A stretch of 64,000 nt of DNA from positions 16,537,254 through 16,601,253 of the forward strand of contig OX328107.1 of NCBI GenBank assembly GCA_946811185.2, in the 5' to 3' direction. Both the position numbers and the translations under genes were made by a program. Below, in pieces: positions 63,545 to 64,000 of this stretch. Under the pieces are notes generated by a model that was not told the DNA's origin, searched no databases, and saw only the letters and a list, made by a program, of their open reading frames with translations. Position 1 is the first letter of the stretch. The number at the start of each line of letters is the position of its first letter. Source of the stretch: Hippopus hippopus (Eukaryota > Mollusca > Bivalvia > Cardiida > Cardiidae).

Positions 63545-63724
63545 CTGAAAGAAAAAGAAGGTAGTAAAAGTTCATTATTCAAAATTCATAAAGAGAAGCT
63601 TGCAATATACCTTAGTGCAATACATACATTATTGAAAAGACATTTTTCAAACTCTCTATTAGACAGCAAAATTTTACACTTGCAGACAACCAATTTAACA
63701 TTGCTGAAATGACAGAATATGTCT

Positions 63725-63953
63725 TTAACCCTTTACCAAATGACAAAATGTTAGCCTTGTCCAAATTGAAAGCATTTGCAGACAACAATTTCAATGTGGT
63801 TCAAATGGTGCAATCTTGATTTGATAGGGTAGAAAACATTGTGGAAAAAGGATAAAATGCTGGTTACCAGCATTTCCTCCTTTTCCCACAATGTTTTTAA
63901 AAGGCCTCTTCTACAGGGTCGTGAAAACCCGGGATTGTTTGGTAAAGGGTTAA
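63725..63953 (-). mobile_element. Hp1 copy, full length
   Basis: TTAACCCTTTACCAAATGAC to GGTAAAGGGTTAA; 180 bp 5' of E1. Confidence 0.86.
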
Positions 63954-63962
63954 AAGAAAAGA

Positions 63963-64000
63963 ATCAAGAGCATCACATGCGAGAGCCAATGCTCAGCTGC
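63963..64000 (+). repeat. Start of another pearl-like element
   Basis: AATCAAGAGCATCACATGCG resembles the openings at 29291 and 57883; cut by the window edge. Confidence 0.45.

Noticed and set aside
62528..62592. Functional alternative C exon of MAM-1
   Set aside because: Has an acceptor-like end but is cut before the last cysteine and lacks a donor, so I call it a relic.

Overview
This is an intron-rich animal genomic window, most likely from a bivalve mollusc. The evidence is spliced exons with GT/AG borders, very dense short hairpin transposons, tRNA-derived SINEs with target-site duplications, elements resembling the bivalve 'pearl' type, and a Tc1/mariner-class transposon. No microbial gene layout, operon, rRNA gene or CRISPR array is visible. 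The bivalve call is inferred from repeat style; species is not resolved.

Only one host gene is seen. It lies on the minus strand and runs off both ends. I could define 47 exons (E1 at 63544 down to E47 at 558), all with GT/AG borders and compatible phases. Together they encode about 2,708 residues without start or stop codon in the window. The protein is a tandem array of extracellular MAM domains: 14 complete (MAM-2 to MAM-15) and two cut by the window edges (MAM-1 lacks its first exon, MAM-16 its last). Each domain is built from an A part (two cysteines and the FDW...TGP..DHT motif), a B part ([10 protein letters not shown]...C..FWYHMYG...LNVY...GNQGN.W) and a C part ([16 protein letters not shown]...C). 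Domain borders are phase-1 introns, so each domain is a symmetrical 1-1 module; A/B introns are phase 1 and most B/C introns phase 0.

The main finding is that the MAM domains form a three-domain super-repeat. A Thr/Pro/Ser-rich linker follows MAM-1, -4, -7, -10 and -13. The A-part motif follows position in the triplet: CxW(T/K)Q in first domains (2, 5, 8, 11, 14), mostly Cx(Y/F)xQ/N in second domains (3, 6, 9, 12, 15), and CxWxN in third domains (4, 7, 10, 13, 16). The gene appears to have grown by copying a three-MAM-plus-linker block.

The introns are filled with mobile DNA. Family Hp1 (about 225-230 bp, TTAA ends, TTAACCCTTTACC termini, near-perfect central hairpin) is present in roughly 75 intact or decayed copies. 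Hp2 (TTAACCCTTAG ends, GATC-rich hairpin), Hp3 (GAGCCATGCTC ends) and Hp4 (GCTTGCAACACG ends) are other hairpin elements. There are also three SINE families, four pearl/HINE-like elements, two TA-flanked elements with CCGTA termini, a 1,477 bp transposon with an apparently intact transposase at 52497-53973, a minisatellite of about 59 bp units at 26220-28092 and a CCAG/CCCAA microsatellite at 21971-22140. Several are nested, which gives direct evidence for target-site duplications. Two exon relics (near 4650 and 62560) and one hairpin element placed right at a splice donor (44378) show how repeats and exons interact.
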